Positions 49,236 through 58,058 of a stretch of DNA of 64,000 nucleotides are shown here, piece after piece (the first letter of the stretch is position 1; each line of letters begins with the position of its first letter). A model generated the notes under the pieces. That model saw only the letters and a list, made by a program, of their open reading frames with translations, made no database searches and was not told where the DNA came from. Both the position numbers and the translations under genes were made by a program. This DNA is from CAVOGJ01 sp963700865 (GTDB lineage Bacteria; Planctomycetota; Planctomycetia; Pirellulales; Pirellulaceae): assembly GCA_963700865.1 (NCBI GenBank), contig CAVOZC010000018.1, positions 1 through 64,000 of the forward strand, read 5' to 3'.

Positions 49236-50203
49236 TGGGTCGAACGACACGCCTCGCTCCCACCCCATTGCTCGCCGCCGCATTCCTGAGTTGTCTGGCG
49301 TCGGCCAGCGTTCCGCTGGACGCGGGCCCCTTTCTCGACGAAGGAATTCTCTCAACGGACGCGGCGTTCGTCCTCTGGGCGGATCAGATCCAACACTATG
49401 CGCCGGCGAGCGGCGTCCAGACGAACGCGTCACCACTCGCGGCGCTCGGTCGGCCCGACGGTATCACCGTCTCACTGGGGGATCGGGACCAGGCCGAGTT
49501 GTCCGCGGGCCTGGCGGCGGGAACGATGACGGTGCAATTTCGTCGAGCCATATTGGACGGGCCTGGCTGGGATTTGGCAGTGTTCGAAAACGCCTTTCCC
49601 GTGTCGCCCAATGGTCAGGTCTTTGGAGAACTGGCGTACGTGGAGGTTTCTGACGACGGCGAGCACTTTGCCCGTTTTCCCTCGACCTCGCTTACGACCG
49701 AACGGCTGGATATCGGCTTTGGCACGGCCTTCTCGGGCATTGATCCGACCGATGTTCACAACCTGGCCGGCAAGCACCCGGCCGGTCAGGGGACGGCCTT
49801 TGATCTGGCCCAGTTATCGACCAGCGAACCCGTCCTCCGCGGACAGGTCGATCTGCAGCGGATTCGTTTCGTCCGCATCGTGGATATCCCGGGCAGCCCC
49901 AGTTTCGCCACACCGCTGGTCGATCCAGCGGGGCAACCGGCGTACGTCGATTCCCAGGGGAACCCGATTCTCGACCCCTGGAATACGACACCCACGGGAA
50001 CGGCCGGCTTTGATCTGGACGCGGTGGGCGGTCGTTACCCGCGACCGGGCCCGCTATGGACAGACCGTACCCGGTCGACCATGGATCGCCGACTGGCAAT
50101 CGTCCCCGAACCAACGGGTGCCTGGCTGCTGGCCGCGCCCTGGTGCTGGATCCTCCGCCGCCAGTGCGGCGGGAAACAGCTGGCGGTGGGTCGGGCTGGC
50201 TAA
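49235..50203 (+). CDS. PEP-CTERM cell-surface protein
   Basis: A 322-residue secreted protein: signal region LAPTPLLAAAFLSCLASASV, then FVLWADQIQHYAPASGVQTN, ALGRPDGITVSLGDRDQAEL, VQFRRAILDGPGWDLAVFEN, FGELAYVEVSDDGEHFARFP, a VRIVDIPGSPSF block and a C-terminal VPEPTGAWLLAAPWCWILRR, a PEP-CTERM sorting signal. The N-terminal half matches a family of cell-surface proteins that I recall in B12-regulated loci together with DUF4465 proteins; the fold looks beta-rich. ATG 49235 overlaps the previous stop, so it is translationally coupled to the DUF4465 gene. Confidence 0.78.
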   Translation: MGRTTRLAPTPLLAAAFLSCLASASVPLDAGPFLDEGILSTDAAFVLWADQIQHYAPASGVQTNASPLAALGRPDGITVSLGDRDQAELSAGLAAGTMTVQFRRAILDGPGWDLAVFENAFPVSPNGQVFGELAYVEVSDDGEHFARFPSTSLTTERLDIGFGTAFSGIDPTDVHNLAGKHPAGQGTAFDLAQLSTSEPVLRGQVDLQRIRFVRIVDIPGSPSFATPLVDPAGQPAYVDSQGNPILDPWNTTPTGTAGFDLDAVGGRYPRPGPLWTDRTRSTMDRRLAIVPEPTGAWLLAAPWCWILRRQCGGKQLAVGRAG

Positions 50204-50289
50204 CGAGCGGATGCAATGATCAGCGGGGAGAGTGGTACAACGCGGCGTGTGCCGGCGGCAGCGAACACGAGGATTTGACGAGTCGGATC

Positions 50290-51102
50290 ATGACCTACCT
50301 GGATCACAATCGGCGCGGCTGGGACGGACTGGCGGCCGAGGGCCACGTTTTTTGCCGCCCCCCTTCCGAAGCGGAATTCCAGCAGCCGCTCGCGACGCTG
50401 GATGGTCAAGGTTGGCTGGGTGCCGACCTCACGGGCACCCGCGTGCTTTGCCTGGGAGCGGGCGGAGGACGCCAGGGCCCGCTCTACGCCGCGGCGGGGG
50501 CCGAAGTGACGGTGGTGGACATCAGCGATCGGCAGTTGGATGTCGATCGCCGGGTGGCGGCCGAGCGCCGGTTGGCCGTCCGACTGGTCAGGACCTCGAT
50601 GGAAGACCTCTCAATGCTCGCCGATGCCAGCTTCGACATCGTCGCGCAGCCGGTCAGCTCCTGCTATGTGCCTCGTCTCGATCGCCTGTTTGCCGAGATT
50701 GGCCGTGTGCTGCGGTGCCAGGGGCTCTACGTCAGTCAGCATAAAACGCCCACCAGTCTCCAGGTCAACGCGAACATCTCGACGGCTGGCTGGGTTCTGG
50801 AGACGGCCTACTACCACCAGGGGCCACTACCACCCGCCGCCAGGAGTCGTATTCGAGAGACGGGGACGATCGAGTATCTCCATCGCTGGGAATCGCTGCT
50901 GGGAGGCCTTTGTCGCCACGGTTTCGTGATTGAAGATGTGGCGGAACCCTGGCATGGAGACCCCCAAGCCGAACCGGGGACCTTCGCGCATCGCTGCCAC
51001 TACATCGCTCCTTACGTCCGCCTGAAGGCCCGCCGCGTCGTCAGCAGCGGCGGGCCTTCAGCTCCTGGCGGTAAACTTTGGGTGCCGACCTGGCCGGCAT
51101 GA
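50290..51102 (+). CDS. Class I SAM-dependent methyltransferase
   Basis: A 270-residue methyltransferase with the SAM motif RVLCLGAGGGRQGPLYAAAG (motif I), VTVVDISDRQLDVDRRVAAE (motif II acidic end), and DLSMLADASFDIVAQPVSSC (post II). ATG 50290 begins MTYLDHNRRGWDGLAAEG, the normal opening. Residues LYVSQHKTPTSLQ match a catalytic-core strand. Substrate unknown. It lies 86 bp after the PEP-CTERM gene on the same strand, so it may be the last gene of the B12 group or a separate unit. Confidence 0.75.
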   Translation: MTYLDHNRRGWDGLAAEGHVFCRPPSEAEFQQPLATLDGQGWLGADLTGTRVLCLGAGGGRQGPLYAAAGAEVTVVDISDRQLDVDRRVAAERRLAVRLVRTSMEDLSMLADASFDIVAQPVSSCYVPRLDRLFAEIGRVLRCQGLYVSQHKTPTSLQVNANISTAGWVLETAYYHQGPLPPAARSRIRETGTIEYLHRWESLLGGLCRHGFVIEDVAEPWHGDPQAEPGTFAHRCHYIAPYVRLKARRVVSSGGPSAPGGKLWVPTWPA

Positions 51103-51235
51103 GCGAGCCGAAACGGATGGGCCGATCGCGAGGGGGCCTGTCGAGTCACCCGTTTTGGGTCGATTTATTTCCGCGGCAGTAGCCTCTTGAGGCTGCCCGA
51201 CCTTGCCCTGACGGCCGGTGGCCATAATATAGGTC

Positions 51236-52135
51236 GTGCCGCCAGAGGAAACGAATGGGAATCTTGCCGGAGCGGATGGACTGTTGGCAAACGCATCACT
51301 ACAGGAAATCATCGCCTGCATCGGCTTTCCTATCGCTGGCAATCCGACCCAGTTTGTCATGGAACGAGCGTTCCGCGCCGCCGGATTCGATTCACGTTGC
51401 TTAACGGTGGATGTCGCTCCCCAGGATCTGGCGGCCGCGATCGGCGGGATGCGAGCCATGGGATTTCGCGGCGGCGTCGTCGAACCACCTCACCAACAAG
51501 CGGCCGTCGGCCTGCTGGACGAGGTGACCGAACCGGCGAGCCAATTGGGTGAGGTCGACCTGATCTTTGCTGACGATGAGGGTCACCTGGTGGGAGCATC
51601 CAGTCTGCTTGCCGCGATCACAGAGACGCTCGCCCGCCATACCGACGTGGCCGGAAAGCGAACGGTGATTTTTGGCGCCGGGGCCGTGGCCCGCGCGGCC
51701 GCCATGGCCGTGGGGCTGGCGGATGCCGAGCGCATCACGGTCGTGGCTCGAAATGACGCAGCCGGGGATGGTTTGGCTCAACGTCTGCAGTCGCATGTCC
51801 GCAGCCAGATCGACCTGCAGACATGGGCCAGTCTCTACTGCGTGCATGCCGATGTCGACATTGTCATTCAAGCAACCAGTTGCAGCGGACTTGATTCCGG
51901 GGATACATTGCGGCTGGACCTGGAAAGTCTCAAACCGTCGATGCTGCTGCTCGACGCCGTCTATAATCCGCCGCAAACGGCCTTCGCCATTCATGGCGAG
52001 GCCATGGGTTGTGAAGTCATCAACGGCCTCGACTTGCTGGTGCAGCGAGCCGTGGTGGCTTTCCGCATGTGGACGGGACTCGACCCCGATCTGGCGGTCG
52101 TGCGTGAGGCCTTTGAAGAATTCTTTTTGATCTGA
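51236..52135 (+). CDS. Shikimate dehydrogenase-like protein lacking catalytic residues
   Basis: A 299-residue AroE-fold protein. The N-terminal substrate-binding part (IACIGFPIAGNPTQFVMERA) and C-terminal NAD(P)-binding part (RTVIFGAGAVARAAAMAVGL, the GxGxxA Rossmann motif; GLDLLVQRAVVAFRMWTG) are recognisable. But the catalytic loop reads GGVVEPPHQQAA where active enzymes have NVTxPxK, so the Lys is gone, and the NTDG loop with the catalytic Asp reads GASSLL. It is therefore probably not a shikimate dehydrogenase in activity. GTG 51236 is the open start; a TTG at LLANASLQEI is equally possible. Confidence 0.8.
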   Translation: MPPEETNGNLAGADGLLANASLQEIIACIGFPIAGNPTQFVMERAFRAAGFDSRCLTVDVAPQDLAAAIGGMRAMGFRGGVVEPPHQQAAVGLLDEVTEPASQLGEVDLIFADDEGHLVGASSLLAAITETLARHTDVAGKRTVIFGAGAVARAAAMAVGLADAERITVVARNDAAGDGLAQRLQSHVRSQIDLQTWASLYCVHADVDIVIQATSCSGLDSGDTLRLDLESLKPSMLLLDAVYNPPQTAFAIHGEAMGCEVINGLDLLVQRAVVAFRMWTGLDPDLAVVREAFEEFFLI

Positions 52136-52175
52136 ATTCACCAAACAGGTCGTGCCGGGAATACCAGAAATCAGC

Positions 52176-52871
52176 ATGACGCCGCGGTTTCCAGCTCGGG
52201 GGATCTTTGTGACGGGTACCGACACCGAAGTCGGCAAGACCCATGTCGCCAGCCTGTTGATTCAGGCGCTGCTCGCCGAACGTCTGCGTGTGGGTGCTTA
52301 CAAGCCAGTCGCCAGCGGCGGACGCCTGGTGAACGGACGTTGCGTTTGCGAAGACGCGGAACGGCTGTGGCAGGCCGCCCAATCGCCGTTGCCCCTTTCC
52401 GCCGTCTGCCCCCAGATGTTCTTGGCGTCGGTGGCGCCCGACGAGGCAGCGAGACAAGCCGGCACCGAGGTCAACCGAGAGCAACTCGTCGCGGGACTGG
52501 AAGTATGGCGAGACGCGTGTGACGTGGTCGTCGTCGAAGGTGCCGGAGGCTATCTGTCTCCCGTCGCGGAGCAGACGCTCGTGGCCGATCTCGCATCCAC
52601 ATGGGGCTATCCGGTGCTCGTCGTCGCCGCCAATCGATTGGGTACGATCAATCACACACTGCAGACCTTGTTGGCCATCCAGACGTATCGGGGGGGGACC
52701 CCCATCGCCGGGGTGGTGCTGAATGATGTGACCCCGCGGGACAGTGACGTCAGTCAGACATCCAATTGGCAGGCGTTACAACGACGGTGCCCCGAGCGGC
52801 TCGTCGCGCATGTGGGCCATGGGCAAACACGTCTGTCGGGGGATCACCGTTGGAGCGATCTGCTGGGCTGA
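52176..52871 (+). CDS. bioD: Dethiobiotin synthetase
   Basis: Closes the ureido ring of biotin precursor DAPA with ATP and bicarbonate. The 231-residue protein has P-loop FVTGTDTEVGKTHVASLL, YKPVASGG, AVCPQMFLASVAPDEAAR, VVVVEGAGGYLSPVAE (active-site VEGAGG) and LVVAANRLGTINHTLQTLLA. Length and motifs match bacterial BioD. ATG 52176 (MTPRFPARGIFVTG) is used; an upstream GTG eight codons earlier is less likely. No other biotin gene is adjacent. Confidence 0.9.
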   Translation: MTPRFPARGIFVTGTDTEVGKTHVASLLIQALLAERLRVGAYKPVASGGRLVNGRCVCEDAERLWQAAQSPLPLSAVCPQMFLASVAPDEAARQAGTEVNREQLVAGLEVWRDACDVVVVEGAGGYLSPVAEQTLVADLASTWGYPVLVVAANRLGTINHTLQTLLAIQTYRGGTPIAGVVLNDVTPRDSDVSQTSNWQALQRRCPERLVAHVGHGQTRLSGDHRWSDLLG

Positions 52872-53359
52872 ACGAGCGGTGCATGGAAACGTCTGGCCCT
52901 GCGCTGCGTTACCGCGGATCGATGATCCATTTGAAAACGCGCTGTCGGCGCATCCGCCTCCATCGCTTTGCTCGTCAGCCGCGAGGTGAGTAAGTCGCGA
53001 TTGGGCCGCGAACTCGTACGATTTGCCTGACGAACACGAGATGATCGTGAGGAAACTTTTTTCCATTCGCCCGGGTCCCTCCCTCCTCCGTGCCTCGGTG
53101 AGAAAAGACAGCCAGCGCAAAAAAAAGCTCTCCGTCGAGCCGTGCGTGACCTATCCTTGAATTTCGGGCGTTTTTTTTGCTTTCTCGATCTGTCGAACGC
53201 CGGATACGCTACTCTTCCCGTACCCCCCAGCCTTCATGGACCGCCGGAATGGGCTAAGCTACCACTGAGGGTCGCCGGCAGCGGGGGCGACGGGCCTATC
53301 GTCGGATCGAACTGGCGACCGGTCCTTTCGCGACACAACAAACACGCACGGTCTCAACG
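52872..53359. other. Intergenic, 488 bp before hflK
   Basis: No gene is supported. An A8 tract (53119-53126) and a T8 tract (53171-53178), both next to GC pairs, could form a 10-bp stem with a 44-nt loop. No T-run terminator for bioD is convincing. Confidence 0.4.
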
Positions 53360-54334
53360 ATGAATGCAGAATTTGAAAAGTGGCGGAACGTGGAAATGCG
53401 CGGGTCTTACATCCTGTGGGCCATCCTGGTGATCTTGCTGGCATCGATGGTCTTCACATCGATCTACACGGTCCAGGCGGAATCGCAGGGCGTGGTCCAG
53501 CGGTTCGGCAAATACACCAAGACGGTCGATCCGGGCTTACGCTTCAAGCTGCCGTTCGGTATTGACCAGGTGTCGATCCTGCCGGTGCGGAGGCAATTGA
53601 AACAGGAATTTGGCTTTGGCAGCCCGAACAGCACGAATCCGACGCAGTCGTCCAACGAGCAGGACGAGGAGCGGAACATGGTGACGGGGGATCTGAATGC
53701 GGCGACGGTCGAATGGATCATTCAATACCGGATTCGAGAACCCGAATTGTATCTGTTTAAGGTCCGCAATCCAGGGCTGACGCTGCGTGACATTTCCGAA
53801 TCGGTGATGCGGACCGTGGTCGGTGATCGCACGGTTGACGAAGTCATTACCGTTGGCCGGCAGGACATCGAGGCCCAGGCACTGGTGAACTTGCAGGCCT
53901 TGGTGGACAAGTACGAGTTGGGTTTGAGCATTGACCAGGTCCAGTTGAAGAACGTCAATCCGCCGCTGCCGGTCCAATCGTCCTTCAACGAGGTCAATCA
54001 GGCTCAGCAGGAACGGGAGAAGATGATCAATGTGGCCAATGGGGAATACAACAAGGTGGTTCCCCGCGCCAGTGGCGAGGCGGAGCAGAAGATCCAGGCC
54101 GCCGAGGGCTATGCCCTGAAGCGCGTCAACGAGGCCGAGGGGGATGTGTCGCGATTCAACGCGGTGTTGACCGAGTATCTGAAGGCACCCGAGGTGACTC
54201 GACAGCGTATTTACGTCGAGACCATGAGTGAGGTCGTCCCGCAAATGGGCCGCAAGATCATTATCGACAGCGAGGCCAGCCAGGTCCTGCCGCTGTTGCA
54301 ACTGACACCGGAAGCGAAGAGGAACCTGCGATGA
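53360..54334 (+). CDS. hflK: HflK, SPFH-domain membrane protein
   Basis: With HflC it forms a large membrane cage that controls the FtsH protease. The 324-residue protein has a transmembrane helix at about 18-40 (ILWAILVILLASMVFTSIYT) and an SPFH/band 7 domain (AESQGVVQRFGKYTKTVDPG, MVTGDLNAATVEWIIQYRIR, NLQALVDKYELGLSIDQVQL), then a coiled coil (QQEREKMINVANGEYNKVVP). It overlaps hflC by 4 bp (ATGA), the usual hflK-hflC arrangement, so the two are translated together. Confidence 0.9.
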   Translation: MNAEFEKWRNVEMRGSYILWAILVILLASMVFTSIYTVQAESQGVVQRFGKYTKTVDPGLRFKLPFGIDQVSILPVRRQLKQEFGFGSPNSTNPTQSSNEQDEERNMVTGDLNAATVEWIIQYRIREPELYLFKVRNPGLTLRDISESVMRTVVGDRTVDEVITVGRQDIEAQALVNLQALVDKYELGLSIDQVQLKNVNPPLPVQSSFNEVNQAQQEREKMINVANGEYNKVVPRASGEAEQKIQAAEGYALKRVNEAEGDVSRFNAVLTEYLKAPEVTRQRIYVETMSEVVPQMGRKIIIDSEASQVLPLLQLTPEAKRNLR

Positions 54335-55299
54335 GAACATCGTTCCAGCCTTTTACGATCATCGCGGCGATCGTGGTGGTTTTTCTGATTTACAGCGCGG
54401 CCTATACCGTTTCGGAAACCGAACAGGCGATCATCACCCAGTTCGGCAGGCCGGTCGGGGAGCCGGTGAGTGATGCCGGGCTGCATTTTAAGGTGCCGTT
54501 CGTCCAGGAGGTGAGTCGGATCGAAAAACGGATCCTGGAATGGGACGGGCGTCCCAATGAGATGCCGACGAAGGACAAGACCTACATTGTGGTCGATACG
54601 TTTGGACGTTGGCGGATTAAGGATGCGAAGCAGTTTTTCCTCCGCCTCCGCGATGAACGAAGCGCCCAGTCGCGATTGGACGACATTTTGGGGAGCGAGA
54701 CACGGAACGCGATCGCCAAGCATGAGCTGATCGAGGTGATCCGCACGACCAAGGATCGCGTACCCGAGCGGGACGCCGTGCTGCTGGACGGTCAGGGAAA
54801 TATCGGCATCCTCTATCCGATCACCGAGGGTCGGGGCATGATCGAAGCGGCCATTTTTGCCAAGGCGGCGAGCAAGCTGGACGACTTTGGCATCGAACTG
54901 CTCGATGTCCGCTTCAAACGGATCAACTACAACGAAAGCGTTCAAAGCCGTATTTACGAGCGGATGATCAGCGAGCGGCAGCAGATCGCCGAGCGATTTC
55001 GCTCGGAGGGAGCGGGCGAGGCGGCGAAAATTCTCGGTAAGAAGGAACGCGATTTGTTGAAGATCGAATCCGAGGCCTACAAGCGGGTACAGGAAATTCG
55101 CGGTGTCGCCGACGCCACGGCCACCCAGATTTACGCCGACGCCTTCAACCAGAGCCCCGAGTCGATCTCGTTTTACGAATTCGTCAAGACGATGGAATCG
55201 TATGGGCAGATACTCGACGAGGAAAGCACGCTCATCCTGACCACGGACAGCGACGTGTTTAAATTCCTCAAGCAGGTCAACCCGGACGGGCAGAAGTAG
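54331..55299 (+). CDS. hflC: HflC, SPFH-domain membrane protein
   Basis: A 322-residue partner of HflK: transmembrane helix at about 10-28 (IIAAIVVVFLIYSAAYTV), SPFH domain with SETEQAIITQFGRPVGEPVS, DFGIELLDVRFKRINYNESV and a long coiled coil (SERQQIAERFRSEGAGEAAK, KIESEAYKRVQEIRGVADAT) with a hydrophobic end. Its end lies by a strong hairpin between it and the convergent GH57 gene. Confidence 0.9.
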   Translation: MRTSFQPFTIIAAIVVVFLIYSAAYTVSETEQAIITQFGRPVGEPVSDAGLHFKVPFVQEVSRIEKRILEWDGRPNEMPTKDKTYIVVDTFGRWRIKDAKQFFLRLRDERSAQSRLDDILGSETRNAIAKHELIEVIRTTKDRVPERDAVLLDGQGNIGILYPITEGRGMIEAAIFAKAASKLDDFGIELLDVRFKRINYNESVQSRIYERMISERQQIAERFRSEGAGEAAKILGKKERDLLKIESEAYKRVQEIRGVADATATQIYADAFNQSPESISFYEFVKTMESYGQILDEESTLILTTDSDVFKFLKQVNPDGQK

Positions 55300-55323
55300 T
55301 CGCCACTGCACGCCGCACGGCCG

Positions 55324-55355
55324 GCAGCGGCCACGCCACGGGCGTGGGCCGCTGC
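55324..55355. terminator. Strong hairpin between hflC and the convergent GH57 gene
   Basis: gcagcggccacgcc (55324-55337) pairs with ggcgtgggccgctgc (55341-55355), 14 bp with one bulged G and a 3-nt loop, at a convergent junction. No T run. Likely a bidirectional transcription end. Confidence 0.5.
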
Positions 55356-55414
55356 AGAGAAGGCTCGAGGCTGGGGACTTGGGTGCCGGGAAGCCCCATG
55401 TGAACCGAAGCCGC

Positions 55415-57585
55415 TTACGACCGCACGAAGTCGACCGCCTCGGTCGGCATACGGCTCTCCGCCAGTGACGTATCGAGGTCGAGCGTCATCTGCACGCTCC
55501 AACGACCCTCCTCGTCTCCCCGCACCTGCCACACCGGTTGAACCACCACCGATTGGTGAACCAATTCAAAGCCACCTTCCGATTGGCTGACGGTTTCGAT
55601 GGGGAACGTCCACAGCGTGGCCGGTTGATCCGCACGCCACGCGGCTCGAATGCCCAGCCACTCATCGGCCAGGCCGAGAAAGGTGGACTGGGGTTGGTCC
55701 AACCGCAGTCCCAACTGTCCCAGGCGTTCACTCTGATCGTCATAGAAAAAGCGATCATCGGCTCCCGCCGGCAGTCCGGCAAAGTTGAACTCGACGCCAA
55801 ACGTCAGCGCTCGATCTTGCGGCAAGCCCTCGAGCAGGTAGGCAATTTCCAGGGTGGAACTGCCCGCCTCGAGTGTGACCCCCTTGGTGATCTTCAGCGG
55901 CAGGCCGGCCGCCTGCCCGCGAGCGTTCCATCATCACTTGAATCCGCTGTGGGTTGCGGCGCAATCGCGTCTGGAATTCTTGCAAGGCAAAATCGCCCAG
56001 CTCCTGGGCCACGCCCTGCTCCACATCGTCCCTCGCCACGCCCTCTTCGTAGAAATGGTCGATCAGGCTCTTCCGCGGTGCATGATCGTACTGCAGTCGC
56101 TGGTCCAGACCCTCTTGTTTGAACACCACCCGATCGTGAATGCTCGCCACGCCTTCGTGGTTGGAGGGACCGGCCAGGACTTTGCGGTGATAGGCTTCGG
56201 GCCGACGCGCCAGGGTGGCCAGGAGATTGTGGCAGATCGCCCGCACATCCAGCTCATACAGCTGGCCGCCGGCGGCCGGATTCAGCAGGGCGATCAGTCG
56301 GTCATTCTCCAGCCGGACTTCCTGGTTGCCGTCGTAATTCCAATCGGCGGCGGTCGCCTCGACCCACAGGTGGGGACGCTGGAAGGCCTGGTCCAGGAGA
56401 TTGTCAGCGGCGATCAGATGGTTGTAGACGGCGTTGCGAAGATGGGGCAGGTAGATGCCGCCAAACGCCCCGTGCCAGTAGCTGCAATTGCATTGGCCCC
56501 GATAGAGTTCGCGGCGAGCCGACTCGACAAGTGTATCATCGCAACCGTCGCGCTCTGCCTGCTCCAGGCGGCGGCTGACGGCCATCATCCGCGAGTACAT
56601 CTCATCGGTTTCGGAGTACTTGACTTTGAAATTCCGCCAGTAGCCGCCGCGGACGAAGCGCTTGATGGCGTGCCAGCGCTCGTCATGCTCGAAATCGTGG
56701 CAGATGTCCTCATAATCCTGCTGCAGTCCGGTGGGGAGGGCCCACTCGGTCATTTCCCGATAGCTGCCTTCAGGCAAGTAGATCTTACCAATCGGATGCG
56801 TGTTTTCGATGGCCTCGGCCAGGGTCGTGGTCAGCAGCCACTCGCGACTGTCCGTAAGCAGTTGAAAGAATCGTTCCAACCAGCCATCCTCATAGACGTG
56901 CTTCTTGGTGTCGGGCCAGGTGCCAAACTTTTCACCATCGTCGCCAAAGACGACGACCGCGTTGTCGTGCCGCTCGCCAACTTGCCGCAAGTAATCGATC
57001 GTTTCCTGCGGATCGGCAAAGGGGATGAGGTACCTCAGCCGCTCGCTGCCGGGAAAGACATTCACCAGCCGGCCATTGTCTTCCGTCACGTAATAGCCGA
57101 ACAACTGTTCTTCATTCAGCCCCGCGTTGCGAAAATGAAAATCATCCAGAATCGTATATTGGATACCGGCGGTCGCCAGGTCCGAAGTCATCGACTGCTC
57201 CCAGACGCGTTCCGGGACCCACATCCCCTTCACGTCGGCGCCGAGTCGCTGCTCGAGCCATTTCGTAAAGCTGCGAATCTGACCAACTCGATCCCGCGGA
57301 GAGATCATGGCCAGAATCGGCTCGTAAAAGGCCCCACCCACGATCTCGATCCGCCCATCGACCACATGGGCCGCCAGCCGATCGAGATATTCCGGATGGT
57401 TGGCCTCGAGCCACTCGACCAGCGGACCGCTCGTATGGAGCGAGATACGCAATTCGGGATACCGGTCGAAGACATCCAAGAAAGGCAAATAACTGTCAAC
57501 GTACGACTGCTCGAAAGACGCCGTCGAAGTTACCGACAGGCTGATGGTTGTGAAGTGTCAGGCAAAGGCGAACCGGATAGGACAT
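55415..57585 (-). CDS. GH57 alpha-amylase/4-alpha-glucanotransferase, frameshifted twice
   Basis: Glycoside hydrolase family 57, acting on alpha-glucans (glycogen or maltodextrins). The N-terminus MSYPVRLCLTLHNHQPVGNF has the family HNHQP motif; the frame slips near 57525 into EQSYVDSYLPFLDVFDRYPE. Nucleophile Glu lies in KGMWVPERVWEQS and the acid/base Asp in FGDDGEKFGTWPD. The central DUF1925 region contains YLPEGSYREMTEWALP and the C-terminal DUF1926 domain follows; a second slip lies near 55900 (RRNPQRIQVMMERS, then LKITKGVTLEAGSS and LEIAYLLEGLPQDRAL). Total about 720 residues, the normal size. It belongs to the glycogen group with glgA. Confidence 0.87.
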
Positions 57586-57751
57586 GCTACTTACTCATGG
57601 CGGGATGACAGGCTGGAACCAATGATCATGTCATCAATGCTGGCATCAGCAGTCGACGACGATGGGGACATCGGCAAAGTCCACCCAGGCTACTTACTTT
57701 TTCTAATCCAAAAACTCTACCGGTGTTCGACGCCGGTATCAGTCACCGGGA

Positions 57752-57945
57752 ACGTACGCATCGTGCGGCCTGTTGATGCGTCGCAGGATGGCGCGGAAAG
57801 CTCTTGCCGCGGTCCAATCCGGCCAAACCGACAACTCCTGGCAAGATCTCTACATGCCAGTGATAGTGCTGGTCCGCAGTGGTGTCAAAGGGTACGGAGT
57901 GGATTAGCTAATTGAATCAGACCCGTTCTGACAATTTTTCCAGGT
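57752..57945 (-). pseudogene. galT: Galactose-1-phosphate uridylyltransferase remnant (3' end)
   Basis: On the minus strand one frame reads LIHSVPFDTTADQHYHWHVE followed by ILPGVVGLAGLDRG, the diagnostic C-terminal part of GalT (HYHWHVEI). Just upstream the same frame has stops (TGA, TAG where FNYLIHS is expected). Only about 60 residues of a ~340-residue enzyme remain in the 470 bp between glgA and the GH57 gene. The order GH57-galT-glgA is typical of planctomycetes as I recall, so this is a deletion remnant. The 5' limit is a judgement. Confidence 0.6.
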
Positions 57946-58058
57946 TAAGCAAAGTACGACATCGGGGGCGAGTCAAATCGTGTGTGGGGGGCGGGGACGG
58001 GTAGCGCACCGGCCGCGGGCCGCCAGAGCCTCGCCCGCCCTCTGCCAGGGGCACGGAT

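Noticed and set aside
53119..53178. A8/T8 tracts as terminator of bioD
   Set aside because: The pair is 44 bases apart and no GC-rich stem precedes the T run, so the call is not supported.
55854..57608. 584-codon plus-strand open frame over the GH57 gene
   Set aside because: It is antisense to the GH57 gene, whose motifs are unambiguous; no family is recognisable in the plus frame.
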